Shown here in pieces: positions 12,181 through 25,900 of a stretch of 64,000 nt of DNA. The position numbers and the translations under genes were made by a program. Source of the stretch: Cheilinus undulatus (lineage: Eukaryota; Chordata; Actinopteri; Labriformes; Labridae). Where the stretch lies: the NCBI RefSeq assembly GCF_018320785.1, contig NC_054882.1, positions 27,842,719 through 27,906,718 of the forward strand, in the 5' to 3' direction. Within the stretch, counting starts at the first letter, position 1. Every line of letters starts with the position of its first letter. The notes under the pieces were generated by a model. The model did not search any database and was not told the origin of the DNA. It saw nothing but the letters and a program-made list of their open reading frames with translations.

Positions 12181-12405
12181 ATATTTCCTCCCTTACAGAT
12201 GTGGCTTCTCACAGTAGTGGTCTGCAAGAGCAGGTGTCTGAGAGCTGCGATCACAGCCAGACTGATCTTGACAAAAACAGCTCTGAATGCAAAATAGTTG
12301 ACTTTTAAAATGGGCTAAAAAGGGTGTGATTAATCGTGATTTACAACAAAAATCCTAAGATTAATTAGAATTTAAAAAATAATCTTTTGACAGCTGTAAT
12401 TTAGG

Positions 12406-15400
12406 GATAAAAATGTTCAAGTAGCCTTTGTATGGAGCCTTTAAGGGGCATCCAGATTCATGCACTCTGAAAGCTTGCTACATTGTCTTCTGCTTTCAGA
12501 GAAAACCTAATTAACTCAAGAGTTTGATAGATTCTGTAACAGTGTCAGGCAGAATGTATTGCCCAGATGATCAGAGAGCCCGAGTTAATTTCCCTCCAAC
12601 AGAGACTGCCCGCCCGAGGTCGGATCTATCAAATGGGATGGGGAGAAGGAGTGTGGGAGGAGGGTCCGACCACTGGCTGCATTCAGCATCACAAACAGCT
12701 TCAAGCCAGACAACAGCAGACCTAATAAGGGCGGAAATGCAGCAGTGCTGCCTTCAGAGTTAAATACTGTATATATAACCGGAAATTAGAGTTCAAAACT
12801 GGATGCATGTTTTCAAAAACCGAATCTTGAATTGTTTCTCAAGTAGCCATTTCCAGTAGCCTGTTGCTTGGTGACAAGTAAGAACATAGATATCAACTTA
12901 GCAGATGCGGCATCTACGTATCCATAAATATGATTAAGATGACTTGACTGAAATGTTCAACGACACTTACATCTTCTGTGTGATAACTATCCTAACACCA
13001 AGGTTAGACAAGCTTTGAACAATAATAACATGTTTGGTTGTGTCTGTGTATGAACTTTAAACTCCATAAATGGCCTTTCTTTGGTTACTGTAGTTAGTGA
13101 AATAGCTGCTGAAGGCTAATGCTAATGAGCTAGTCTATGCTAAAACGTTGGCTACGCTAAAAGAAAAATCAATAATGTTGGCTACTCTCTGTTGGACAAT
13201 GTTGGAAAGGAATACCATTTAAAATACCATTTTACCCGATTAACTGTTCTGTTTATATTCTCAATAACAGGAAATGTGTTCATTTAGCAATACATTCGGT
13301 TTATGATTCCTGATATGTAAACTGTGGAGTCAGTTTTTTTGGCTAGCTTGTTTAGCTAGCTAAACGCTCAACGGCATTCTCTAACGGAAAGCTTCTGTAT
13401 TCCAAACATCAACTTTATATTAGAAACATTTTTTTTTATTTTAAAGTGATAAATATTATGTTGTAATATGTCTGACATAAAACAAATCCTTGCTTGACAT
13501 TATAGGAATACGAAAATGTTGATGCCTTTTAGAAATACAGCCTTTTTAATACTTCGTCGTTCTCCACCACCTTTGTTGCATCCATACTTAATGCATATTT
13601 TTATCATAGTGTCTCTACTCTAATTCGACATGTATAGCTGTACAGAGGTTTACTATATGTGAAGTTTTTAAGGATTCTGTGCCAGCATGTGCAGGTTTTA
13701 TTCTGAAAGAGCTTGACGGATACTTCCACCAGATAGTGTTTCTCTCTTCACACTGCCAGTCTCACACAAGTGAGTGAAAGCCCAGTAGCCTTAACGATAA
13801 GACAGCAGTGCCATCCGCATACTACACAAGGCTTGACCTGCCATTCAGTGCAGAGATTCTCAGGGCTCCATGTTTTATTATTTCGCAGGATCGGAGGTTG
13901 TCTGGATGCTTGAAAAAGAAATCCCTATCCTGAGACAGAGCGGCGGACGTGATTCTTCCAAGTGCATTTTTATGGAATAAAAACAGGTAAGGTGTCTCAG
14001 TCAGTCATAATAATGATCTGAATTGATGCAACAGTGTCCTGAGATGATTCACTAGCATTATTGTGTCGCTTTAAGGTTTTCTTTTCCCGCCGTCTCTTAC
14101 TTGCCTCTGTGAGGTGACCAGTCCCGTTATGTCTTCTGGTATGTGGGGGGAAATCGCAACGCAAAGTAATGATGTCTCACCGCTAATGTCGGTATTTCAG
14201 GTCCCCTTTGATCATAACAAACCCATGTATAATGCAGATTGAAAATAGCACCTACTGTGGTGTCACAGTTTGTACTGCCATCCTGTCGATGGTAAAAGAG
14301 TGATCCCTGAAAACCTTCTCGCTTTGAACAGAATGAAGAGAAGGAAGGCTGCTTTGAAAAAAAAGAGAGCTGGCAAAATCCACTTGAACTGTGGATTCCA
14401 GATTTAAGGCTGTGCTTACCCATGTGGGCTGTCAGTTATGCCACCATGCAGGTGTTAACTCAATCTTACAGAGACTGAAAAAAGCATCAGGCGGTGTGGG
14501 AATAAAGGAAAACGAAACTACAATAAAAAGACACATTCAACTCCAAAAATGTGCTTGTGGACTTTGCAGGCATGTCGGTTACTCCCTTAAATAGCAGGGA
14601 GGGAAGTAGAGGAGGTTAGGATACCAGTTTAATGACTACCAGATGTTCTCTATTATAATATTCCCTATGCAAACACTGTAAGATTTGGGATAAAATATGG
14701 ATAATCTGCATTTTATATCTGTGTAACATATGTTAAGTTTGTCAACGTGTTTGTACTGTAAATCATCATTATTATAATTTTAGTGCTAACAAGCTAAAAT
14801 CTAATTTTGTGTATGCATCCTCATCCGTCATCTCATTATATCCCATTTTTCTGTGGAAGGAAAAAATGAGGAAATTGTGCAGTTCCTGTTCAGTGTAAGA
14901 TTCTATTTTTTCCCTAAATCTATTAGTTGGTTTACTAATTAGTTATTGCTGAAATTAGCAGACAACATTATAATGCATAAGCTTTTGCATATGCTTCACA
15001 GGAAATCAATCCAGGCAAGTGTTTCTGCATGCTCATAAGTGTTGATGCTGTACAGTAGTGGGCTGCTGTGTGGGCGACTGAACCAGAGAACAGATGAGTA
15101 GGCTTGTCCTGTGCTCAGTGAATCAGCCTGCTATTAGAGATACATGTGGGAGAGCTGGCAGACAAGGTCTGCAAGTGAGAGTTGTTTGTATTGGAGGGAG
15201 TGCACAAAAGAATTAGTAAATGGTTTGTCCCTGATCTTTGACATTGCCAAACCATGGCCAAAATGTTTGCGCATCCATGGAAAGTACCCGGTTTCCAGTG
15301 GTCAAACCAACATCTCAAGGAATGAAACTAAAATTGCAGAAGAGGAACACGAGCTGTCACACCAGTGTGTTTATCTCGAGCCAAGTTTCCTGTTTCGGGA

Positions 15401-16980
15401 AAGCCCTTCCCTTCCTTGTGAAAAGTTCCTGAGCCATGCTGGGTTGTCCACATGACACAGACACTCACCCACTCATGCAGTTTCCCTTGATATGTCTTAG
15501 TCATAACTCTGACTTTGCAGGAAATGAATCAATTTCACAAAAGCCCTCTGATATATCCCAATTGTTTAACAAGTTTTCTTGATTGTGAAAATTCTCCGGA
15601 TTACATGCATCAACTTGCAGCTTTTTGTTCCCTTCTCACTCAGAGCATGAAAATACGATGTTACGCCTGAATCAGACAGTGATTAAATGGTGACTGGGTG
15701 TTTCTGTCATTAGCTAATATGGGTGCAGAGAGCATTGAATTCCTCCCATTTTGTGGCTGATGAGCACGGCTCTTTGAAGAGTATTGTGAAGGCCTATTGT
15801 GAAACGCCATTGTCAGCCTGCTTGCTGCCACGGTAACACTCTCACACTGGCAGCGGGACTGAAACGCTGCAGTCAGAGCTGACAAATGCACTGCCAGAAA
15901 ATGTGAGAAAACAAAAAAGCTTTACTTCACCTTGACTATAGTGAGTGAATAGAAATCCAATTTGTGGGATTTTTCACAAGCCATTACTTCTGTTCCCTGC
16001 GTGGACGAGGAATGCAAGATATTTGCTTGCTGTATGTAACTGTGTGTGGTTTACTGATGAAGCAGCAACGAAACAAGACTTTCAGAATTCTTCCAGGCTG
16101 GCTCACTTTGTGGGGATCATTTTGTTTGAGCATGCTCATACTTTGATGTCTCATTTGTATATAGGAAATCAACAACAGGAGAACAACCTACACTGTTCGT
16201 TTATTCCACAGCACCTAATGTAACCATGCCACAGCAGAGAGAAAGTATTTTTAGTTATGGAGAAAGTTTTCCCCTTTTTTGGTCTGAGCCCTTATCCTGC
16301 TGATTCTATTAGCGTGTGGGAACGTGTTTATTCTAGTTGCATGAAATGAAGTGGATGGTTTTTAGAAGCTTAGAGGTGAGACAGCTGGGTGTAAAGAGGC
16401 CACTGTGCTCTGGGGCTACGCCAGAAAACTTGAGGTCCTTGTGGGATCAATGTTTGCTTTCAGGTCAATGTAAGATTTGTTGGTATGATGATTGTGAAAT
16501 CTCTTTCTACAAGCTTGTTATAAGTGTACCTTGTGCATGTTTTCCAATGTTTATCCGAGTTATAGCCTTGAAAACGCTTTTACTTATATTGTTTATCATT
16601 AAATGTGCTGTCCAGACACCACTGAGCCTGGCTTTGTGAGCTCAGTTGAGCTGACTAAGAGTCACTTTTCTCTTTCAAACAGGATTAAGTTGGAATGTTT
16701 GGCAGAGCAGGCAATGACTGGACTGCTGTCATAAATGTGCAGAGTTATCATTTCCTATTCTCCTCGTTTTTTCCTGTCTGATAAGGCCTCATGTTGGCCT
16801 GCTTCCTGTGGTCTGGATAGCAATGGTGACACTGTACACTTGACAAATATCATTGGGCATCTCTGCAAACAGGCACCTTCTGTGGGCGAAAACAAGCTGA
16901 TTTTTAATAAAATTAATTGCTGAGAGTGATCTGCATACATAAACAATGACTAAATTCTGCACCCCCGTCTTCTTCCACAG
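12406..16980. other. inf2 upstream region
   Basis: No translated exon was recognised. One possible non-coding 5' exon is listed separately. The 15.66-15.90 kb part has an ATTA core (CATTAGCTAATATG) and high-complexity sequence that could be regulatory. The remaining short open frames look like chance. Confidence 0.4.
13889..13986 (+). other. inf2: Candidate non-coding 5' exon of inf2
   Basis: The first translated inf2 exon is preceded by a splice acceptor (CTTCCACAG to 16980) five bases before the ATG, so at least one upstream untranslated exon is required. The best donor I see is AACAG/GTAAGG after 13986, in a GC-rich stretch with 'gagcggcggacgtgattcttcc'. The left limit is arbitrary. Other upstream exons are possible. 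Confidence 0.25.
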
Positions 16981-16985
16981 CCATC

Positions 16986-19900
16986 ATGTCAGGGAAATCT
17001 GAAGTAAAGAACAAGTGGGCGGCTGTCAGGGGCCGCTTGGGCTCCTCACAGGACTCAGACACCCAGCAGGAGGCCAACTTGGAGAGCGCCGATCCAGAGC
17101 TGTGCATCAGGCTGCTGCAGGTCCCCACTGTGGTCAACTACTCAGGCTTGAAGCGGCGCCTGGAGGGCAGCGACCAGACATGGATGGTGCAGTTCTTGGA
17201 GCTGAGCGGGTTGGATCTCCTCCTGGAAGCTCTGGACCGGCTCTCCGGGCGGGGATGCTCTCGTATTGCTGACGCCCTCCTGCAACTCACCTGCGTCAGC
17301 TGTGTGCGTGCGGTCATGAACTCCTCTGCAGGGATCCACTTCATTATAGAGAACGAGGGATACATACGGAAGCTCTCACAAGGTTGAGCATATTCTTTTA
17401 GTATCAAAAGATTATGACTAAGGGTCTCCTTCCACATGCAATTAAAGAAATTATTTGAAGTATGCAGAACAATTTAGTCAAGATATTTAGGTCAACGTGC
17501 ATTCAAAAGGAAGATGAAGGACTTGAGGCCTTGCTATTTTACATAATTTGTAATATCTATTTAACTGGTCATAACTCAGGGGATTAAATGGTTCTCTGTG
17601 ACTCACTCTGCTAACATTCATCTTTCAGACATGTATCCAGCTTTATGTGCAAAGATGAATCATGAAAGGCTGCTTCACACATCAAAAACATACTGTCACG
17701 GTCTATTTTGAATATCAGATTTTAAATAAACACATATTTATGTCCTGCAGAACATCAATTCTATAGAAGGCAAAGTTCAAATTAAGCTGCCTTAAAGACT
17801 GAAACAAAGCGCTGCGCTTTGGTCTTTACTCGAGGGAGGGGAGGGTGAAGAGATTAAGGCTTGTTTGAAGAGAAAAAGACATAGATGATTTCTCAATATG
17901 TGTTTTTTCCTGGTGCTCCACAGCTTTGGACACTTCCAACATCATGGTGAAGAAGCAAGTATTTGAGCTGCTGGCTGCCCTCAGCATGTTCTCTGCAGAA
18001 GGCCACTGCCTGGCACTGGACGCCCTGGACCACTACAAGGCAAGCAGAGTCACACTCTCAACATCTGTTTTTGAAAAGTTAAGCTGTATTAGGATTTACC
18101 TCACATGACCCTACATCATCATTCTGGGTTAATACACTGCCTTATAATGCCCTCTAGTGGTGGATTGTATGCACAAGTTGTATAAATCAGTAAAATCAGT
18201 CTTGTAATGATGCTTGTGCTGACTTTGATTTCTTATTCAGGGTGTGAAGACACAGCAGTATCGCTTCAGCGTGATCATGAATGAAATGCAGGCCACAGAT
18301 AATGTTCCATACATGGTGACACTCCTTAGTGTCATCAACGCCATCATCTTCGGGACAGATGACCTCAGGAAGAGAGATAAGACGAGGAAGGAGTTTATTG
18401 GTAGGTTTCTCTTTTCAGCTGCCATTTAACAATTACTGAGGAGTCTGTGTGGTCTTATGAGCGAGGTCACATCCTGGTAAATAGTATTCCACTCAAGTGC
18501 TTTTAGTGAGTGCAGAGAAGGGAAAACAGGCCATCAGCAGGAGCTTTATTACAAATATCTCTGTCACTGGGTCTGTCTAAGAATAGGTCTAATGGCCTCA
18601 TTCTCCCTTTGACAAAATCTCTGAGAAACACAGCAATCCACAGGTGGATAAGGAATGAGCATTTTTCTTTCTTTTTGGCTTTCCTGGCTTTATTGAGTTG
18701 CAACAGTGGATAAAGTGGATAGAGACAGAGTCCAAGAATGCTTGAGGAGTAAAAGGCCACACTATTATGACATTTCCTGAAAACAAGATGTGCCATGAAA
18801 TTTGGGGAATACGAAAATAAAAGGGCATGAGAGGGGCAGGATTGAACTCATAGATAAGAGCAACCCATCCAAACAGTGCCAGTCCCGCCCCTTTCTGGGG
18901 AAAATGGGAAAGATTGGGTCATTAGGGATTTAAAAGCTCAAAATATGAGAACCATACAGCTTAATGGTTATTGGTCAGCGAAATAAACATAATGAAGGAC
19001 ATTTATGTCATACACCAACATCACATACTTTATGTGTGTTGGATCCTAACACTTGAATGAGGATAATAAGTTGGTGAATGTCTGAAAAAGCTGTTAACAG
19101 GCAGACAGACTACAGCTCCTGCTGTCAGAGCGAGCTTGAGGTGATTAAGAACACAGCACTGGTCAAACATTTGTCCGCTTTACCTCTTTCAAAACATGCC
19201 TTATGGCTTTTTAATTGTTTAAGGCAAAAAAAAAAAACAACAAAATTGCGTTGTTACCGCTGTGGGCTTGTTTTCCCCCAGTTGGGGGCATGGTCACATT
19301 AGAAAGCCAGAAGTACATTGCACTGCTCTTTTTAATAGAAATGAAGGAAGAGGCACAGTTGAGGTGTGGTCCTGCTCCTGAACCTTTGCTATGTAGCACC
19401 CCTTCATTTGCAAACCAATAAGTTCCTTTTATGTGGTTTCTTTCATGTCATGATTCTTGATCTACCCAAAGTTCCATTTTTCAGGAAGGAAGTGATTTAT
19501 CCTTAGTTTAAGGTAGTACAAAAAAACAAAATAAAACAAATAGTTTTAGATACAATATTGTGGAATTTCAAAATTAAGCAACAGGGAGATTAATCCTTTT
19601 TTTTCCCACGGTTTTAAAATTGTATCAGATTTAAAAATCCTGTAGTGTGCCTTGATGATTTCACAATGGGGCAGCACTAAGTATGCATGCATATACAGGG
19701 AATATTCTGCAAAAGTTGAAGAGACTGTGAGTGTGGACTTTGGGATTCAGCCAACACCTATGCAACTAACCACTAGGCCACCAGCATCCCAGCATTGCAC
19801 ATTCTTTGTTTATTTTTCTCATAAGTAGTCTCTATAGTCGTTTCTTTTTAGGGAAATGTAATTACTTTCACCTCTAATGAAGGATAAGTCGGCCATCTTC

Positions 19901-22900
19901 CATCCATTTATTTTCAGTTCACAGCTCTTGTTGCCTGTTGAGTCTTTCCCAGCATTGCTAGATCAGAACAGGATTAAATGTGGACTTTGAGTTCAGAGGT
20001 GACATTTTTCCCATGAGGCATCAATGTGAAATGTCCCAAAGATTAGTAGATTCATGCCACTTTGAAAGCATGCCATAGTTTCATCTACAATACGCAAACC
20101 CTTCTAAATCACCTAAAATGCCAGCCACCACCTTGGAGCAATCAGCCATTTGTGCAGCCACTCCTCCTCTGTGATTGCTCACCTGTGACTTCCTGCCATC
20201 TCTAAAACAAAACTAACATATGTGACTGTGGAGGATGGATATGTGTCACCTTACAAGATAAACTTTCTTAAAAGCTGATAGTTGTGCTTTGTTGTGATAC
20301 TCTGGACTTTGATTTCTGTCTCACAGGACTCCAACTTCTTGATATTCTGCCAAAGTTAAGGTGAGCCCTCCTTTCATTGCTCGCATTTGATTATATCATA
20401 CTGTTAAGGGAGCTTTTATGCACCAAAGACTTTTTTAAAGGTTACTCTTAAAGTTCATTTTCATTTCAAGTAAAAAGGTTCCTTTTTGGAAAAACACTTT
20501 GGTAAATTTGCAACAATCAGTGAGTGATTCATCACTGCCTTCTAAGATGTGAAAATGGCATTTAAATTAAAGAAAGTGTCTCCAGCTGTAATCTGTATAT
20601 GTGTGGTGTGCAGGGAGCAGGAGGATGAAGATTTGATCATTCAATGTGAAGCTTTTGAAGAAGCAATGGCTGAGGATGAGGAGGAGCTGCTGCGTGTGTA
20701 CGGGGGCATTGACATGAGTAATCACCTGGAGGTTTTCACTACACTCTTTAACAAGGTGCTCCTTGTTGTTTTCTTTGAAAGTTTCATCCTAAAATCTCCC
20801 TCTAAAATCTGCTAGCAAGAAGACTCCACATAATTTGTGCATATTTATGTGTTACTGTGTGTAGGTGAGCAGCTCTCCAGCCTCTCTGCAGCTGCTGTCC
20901 ATCCTGCAGACGATGTTGGTGCTTGGCCCAAGCCGTTCGGATATTTGGCTGGCTCTGGAGGCTATCACAAACAGAGCCACTTTGCTGGCCCAGGACTGTA
21001 AGTTTACAATGAAACTGAAATAAGGGTCAACTCTCTGAAGAGGCTAATGGCTAGCTAATAGCCTCCTCAGTGAGTCATGTGTAAAGATGAGCGATGATTC
21101 AGGAAAACAGATCCTAGGGATGAAACTGAAGTAGCTGTTGACACAGAGGATGAAAGCTCTTGTTCTGGGGAGTTCAGTAGTAACAGCTTATCTGTGTGTT
21201 TTTTTGCTCCAGCTCAGATGGAGACCTGTGAGAAGATCATGCAGCGGCTGATGTTCTCTAAAGGGAGCAGTGTTACAGATCACCATGAATTGGATGGACT
21301 CATCATGAAGGTGGATGAAGCCTTTTTTTTTTTTCAATGTTTGAACACGTGAAAGCAATTTAAGTGCTAGATGAGATAAAACAAAGCAGGCAAAACAGAC
21401 TGTAGGAGGATGCTAAAGGATAAAGATGGCTGCATAAGAGTGAGACTTTGGCCCTAGCCCTACATTTTGCAGGTTCATATCTAGGTGTAAGGTGTCCTCA
21501 TTGGTGAGATGGAGAGTTATAGTGAAGTGCCAGGGCTACGTGGCCCTTCAAATAAGAGATTTTTTAAGGCTCTCTCCAAACAAAGGCAACAAGAATTTTT
21601 TTACTCACAGTAGAAACTAGAAAAGCACTCGGAGAGCGCAGACCTCCGCCATTAGCCCTATTTCCCAATAGTAAAGAATCCTTTAAAAATTCCTGGATCC
21701 AGACAGTGATCCGGATCACTCCCAAAATCTAGTCAGCTCTTCCTTATGCCATTTCTGACATTTCCTGAAAATTTTCATCAAAATTCATCCATAACGTTTT
21801 GAGTCATGTTACTAACAAACTAAGAAACCCTGCCGATCACATAACCTCCTTGGCAGAGGTAATGAACGGTATTGTCGTCACTACTGTTTAGGTTATGCTG
21901 TTGATGATTAGTGATTACATATCAAAAGCTTGAAGGGTTGTCTCATTTGGTCATGGCCGCCTATAAGGGAGGATAAAGTGGAGAACTTCCTGGGGCCCTG
22001 CCAAACCTGGGGCCTGTGGAGGTCAGCAAAATCAAGGTCTATTGTAAAGTTAAGCTGTGATAACCATATTTAATGTTTTTTACCCGGAGAAAAAGCCACT
22101 TAATAGGGATGAAAATGTGGCAAAATTGAGCGTATAGCGGTGGTTTAGGCAGGCCACAGAGTCAAGCAATGCCATATATTCAAGATCAGCAGATGTCAGG
22201 CAAGCCCTCATCAGCTGACATCAAGCTGATTTGCTCCAAGCATACTATTGGCTAATTGCACCCATGCTGTTATATTGAAACTGCTGTAGCTTGGACATGC
22301 ATTGCCTCTGCAAGCGCTTTTTGCAAGTTAACTTTGATATGTGGCTGTGGGAGGTAGAGAATAATTGAGTGGGGGGTTTATTTGTAAATATTCATCTGTT
22401 TGTGTTTTTTTTTGTGAAGGTGGATAAAGCTGTTCAAACTGGTCTGGATTATGAGGATGATAAAAAGACAGACACAATCATCACTTCTTCTCAGAAGCCG
22501 TTGTGTGCCTCTCCTCCTCCACCTCCCCCTCCACCTCCTCCCCCTCCTCCTCCCCTACCCCCTGGCATCAGCGGAGCTCCACCTCCTCCTCCACCCCCAC
22601 CTCCTCCACCACCGCTCCCTGGAGGGTTCGGTGGACCTCCGCCACCTCCTCCGTTACCCGGGATGCCGCCGCCGCCGCCACCACCACCACTTCCTGGCAT
22701 GGCTCCTCCGCCGCCTCCACCACCACTTCCTGGCATGGCTCCTCCGCCACCTCCACCGCCCCTACCAGGGATGGGTGGCGGACCACCACCACCACCTCCC
22801 TTACCGGGGATGCCGCCTCCACCTCCTCCTCCCCCAGGCATGATAATGGCTCAGAGCAGTCAGGTGCTTGGTTATGCTGCGCCTGCAAAGACGAGCCGAT

Positions 22901-25900
22901 GCCCCACCCTGAGGATGAAAAAGCTCAACTGGCAGAAACTCCGAGCTGTAACGGGTGAGACAATAAAACATTTGTGAAGGCTGAAATTGTTACAATCTAT
23001 CATTTTTCTTTATAATGGCTGAATCTAATATGAAGAGTGTCAACACAGCTTTGATGCATTCCCAAATTATGAAGTAAAATCACTTTTTAAAAAGTTTAGC
23101 CACCATCCGTCAAGATTTTCTCACCCTTTTAGGCCATTTTATGTTTAAAGTGTAATGTGAGTGCAGAAGTTGCTGTGTAAAAAAATAATGTGTAAAAAAT
23201 AACTGATGGATCTGCTCTACTAAAGGGAAACTAAATAGACCATTTCTCTTTTTTTGATGATATTTGTGCAGAATTGCTCTGATGTAAGCGAGGAAACATT
23301 ACTTTAAATTAGTTTTAGATACATATTAGCTCATGACAGGTTGCTTTCTTTCTCTCCCTGCACCTACACACAGATGGTCCCTCCATGTGGGCCTCGGTTC
23401 AGAAGGAGCCTCCTCCTCGGGAGCCGGACTACAGCAGTATCGAGCAGCTGTTCTGTCTCCCAGTGACCGAGCACAAAGACAAGGGGGCAGCTGCACCTGT
23501 CAAGAAGGAGCCTAAAGAGGTGTGCTTGGTCAACACTCGACATAGCTCCTTGGAGCCTGTAGCTCTCCGAAAACGCATGCCTGATTATTAAAGTTGAATA
23601 ATCAATATGTCTCTTTTTTTTATAGATTACATTTATTGATCCAAAGAAAAACTTGAATTTAAACATATTCCTAAAGCAGTTTAAATGGTGAGTTATTAAA
23701 TATTTTAATGTTTTTTTTTTTTCCAACACTTTCCTGCACACTTTTAATAAACGCTTGTCTCTGTCCAGCACAAATGAGGACTTTGTAGCCATGATTCAGA
23801 AAGGGGACCGTTCTAGGTTTGATGTGGAGGTGCTCAAACAGCTTCTGAAGCTCCTACCTGAGAAGCACGAGGTTTGTACTTTAAATTCTTCTCCTTTGTG
23901 CTTTTATCCCTCACGGATCTGCCACCAAGGACTCACTTGAAAATGGCGAATGCATGACTCACTGTTTTGTTTTTTGTTTTTTATGTAGATTGAAAACTTG
24001 AAATCATTCCAAGGAGAAAAAGAGAAGCTGGCAAATGTTGATCGTTTTTACACCTTCCTGCTCACAGTGCCATGGTAGCTTTTCTTACCTAAGTGCTGTT
24101 TAATTATGTGCATTCATTATATTCTAAGGCCAATCTCTGCTGTCGTACTCTGCTCCTGATTGACTTTCTCTGGTGTTTGTCCTCAGTTATCAGCTGAGGA
24201 TTGAGTGCATGTTGTTGTGCGAGGAGACTTCTTCAGTGTTGGAGATGCTCAAACCTAAAGTTAAGCTGGTGGAAGAGGCCTGCCAGTGTAAGTGAAGCCT
24301 TCACATGCCATCCAGCAGAAAATATACACCCACCAGCCATTTAATTAGGTACACCTGGCTAATACAGAGTCAAAGCCCCGTCAGAACTGCTTTTATTCTT
24401 TGTGGCATAGTTTCAACAACATGTAGGGAATATTCCTCAGAGATTTTAGGTCATTGATATGATAGCATCACGCAGTTACTGCAGATTTGTCGGCTGCACA
24501 TCCATGATGGGCATCTCCTGTTCCACCACATCCCAAAGGTGCTCTATTCTATCATCTCAAACCAGTCTGCCCACTCTCCTCTGACATCAAAAAGGCATTT
24601 TCATCCACACAACTACCTCCCTGAATATGTTACCTTTTTTTTTGGACCATTCTCCTTAAACCCAAGAGATGGTTGTGGGTGAAAATCCCAGGACATCAGC
24701 AGTTTCTGAAATTCTCAGACCAGCCTGTCTGGCACCAACAATCATGCCATGTTCAAAGTCACTCAAATCCCCATTCTGATGCTCAAGTCATCTTGATCAT
24801 GTCCACATGCCTAAATGCATCAAGTTGATTGTCTTATTAGCCATTTGTCTTAACAAGCTTTTGAACAGGTGTACCAAATAAAGTGGGCGGTGAGTGTATA
24901 TCATTTATTGTCATTTAACACCTTGTATCTGATTTTTCAGCCATCAGAGAGAGCACTCTCATGCCCAGTTTCTGCAGACTCATCCTTGACGTTGGAAATT
25001 TTCTTAACTATGTGAGAATGCTCTTTAGTCTCATGTTTATTTTAGTGAAGCTGACATTTAGAAAGAGCTTGCATTTTTAATTATCGTTCCACTTTCAGGG
25101 AAGTCACACAGGGAACGCCGAGGGGTTCAAGATCAGCTCTCTGCTCAAGCTTACAGAAACGAAAGCCAACAAGAGCCGCATTACACTGCTTCATCACATC
25201 CTGGAGGTACACTTACTGGCTCACAGCTGCTTAAGTGTTTTCCTTTCTACATTTATGAACCTACTTAATTAGACAATGTGGCTGTTTTTACAGGAAGCAG
25301 AGGTTAACCACCCAGAACTGCTGGATCTGCCAGAAGATATCGAGATCTGTGAGAAAGCAGCAGGGTAAAGAAACCTTTAACATCTACTTTAGCCATTTTA
25401 ATTGGCCCTCAGTGTACTGTAACAGACACATTAGTGAAGGTTTTACTCTTTGTCCTCAGAGTTAATCTGGACTCTGTTCAGTCAGAAGCCAGTGCCTTAC
25501 TAAAACGACTGAACGAGACGGCCAAGAAGGTCTCCAACTCTGTTGAAGAGGTTAAAGAGCAGTATGCCAAAGTTATTGAAGTAAGCTGATGATACACTCT
25601 GTCTTGCCTTCAAACCAAGCCAACGCTTTATGACTCAGAGCTGTTTGAAAGCTTGATCCAAAGCCCAAAATTTCTCCCTTTTTTGTCTACTGCAGGAAAG
25701 CGTGGAGGCGTGTCAGGCTCTGACTGAAAGGTTCACTGCCATTGAGAAGAAAAAGAGCGATCTAGCTGTGTATTTATGCGAAGACTCAAATAAGCTGTCA
25801 CTCGAGGAACTCTTTGGAACCATCAAGACTTTTCGAGGACTTTTCATTAAAGCGCTGAAGGTCAGGGAGATCCAAAACTATCTGAAAATGTTTGCAGCTT

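Larger units (their letters stand above)
10286..12397. mobile_element. Non-autonomous hAT-like element with 8-bp target duplication
   Basis: The 8-bp string AATTTAGG occurs at 10278-10285 and 12398-12405, immediately outside two inverted ends. The left end reads CTAGGGCTGTCTAGATTAAT and the complement of the right end reads ACAGCTGTCAAAAGATTATT. An 8-bp duplication is the hAT hallmark. The ends carry the ATTAATCG-type motif common in fish hAT-type repeats. Inside there is no transposase frame. There is an AGCTA-rich block (10.86-11.14 kb), a possible nested segment near 11.19 kb ('ggccatatgcggccc') and a pair of related sub-repeats at 11.69-11.79 and 12.09-12.18 kb. Confidence 0.7.

Noticed and set aside
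14127-14423. 98-codon minus-strand frame upstream of inf2
   Set aside because: No domain resemblance, no supporting splice pattern, and it does not match TMEM179, the human upstream neighbour of INF2.
22491-22888. Poly-glycine and other open frames overlapping the FH1 exon
   Set aside because: Shadows of the proline-coding CCN repeats of inf2 exon 8.
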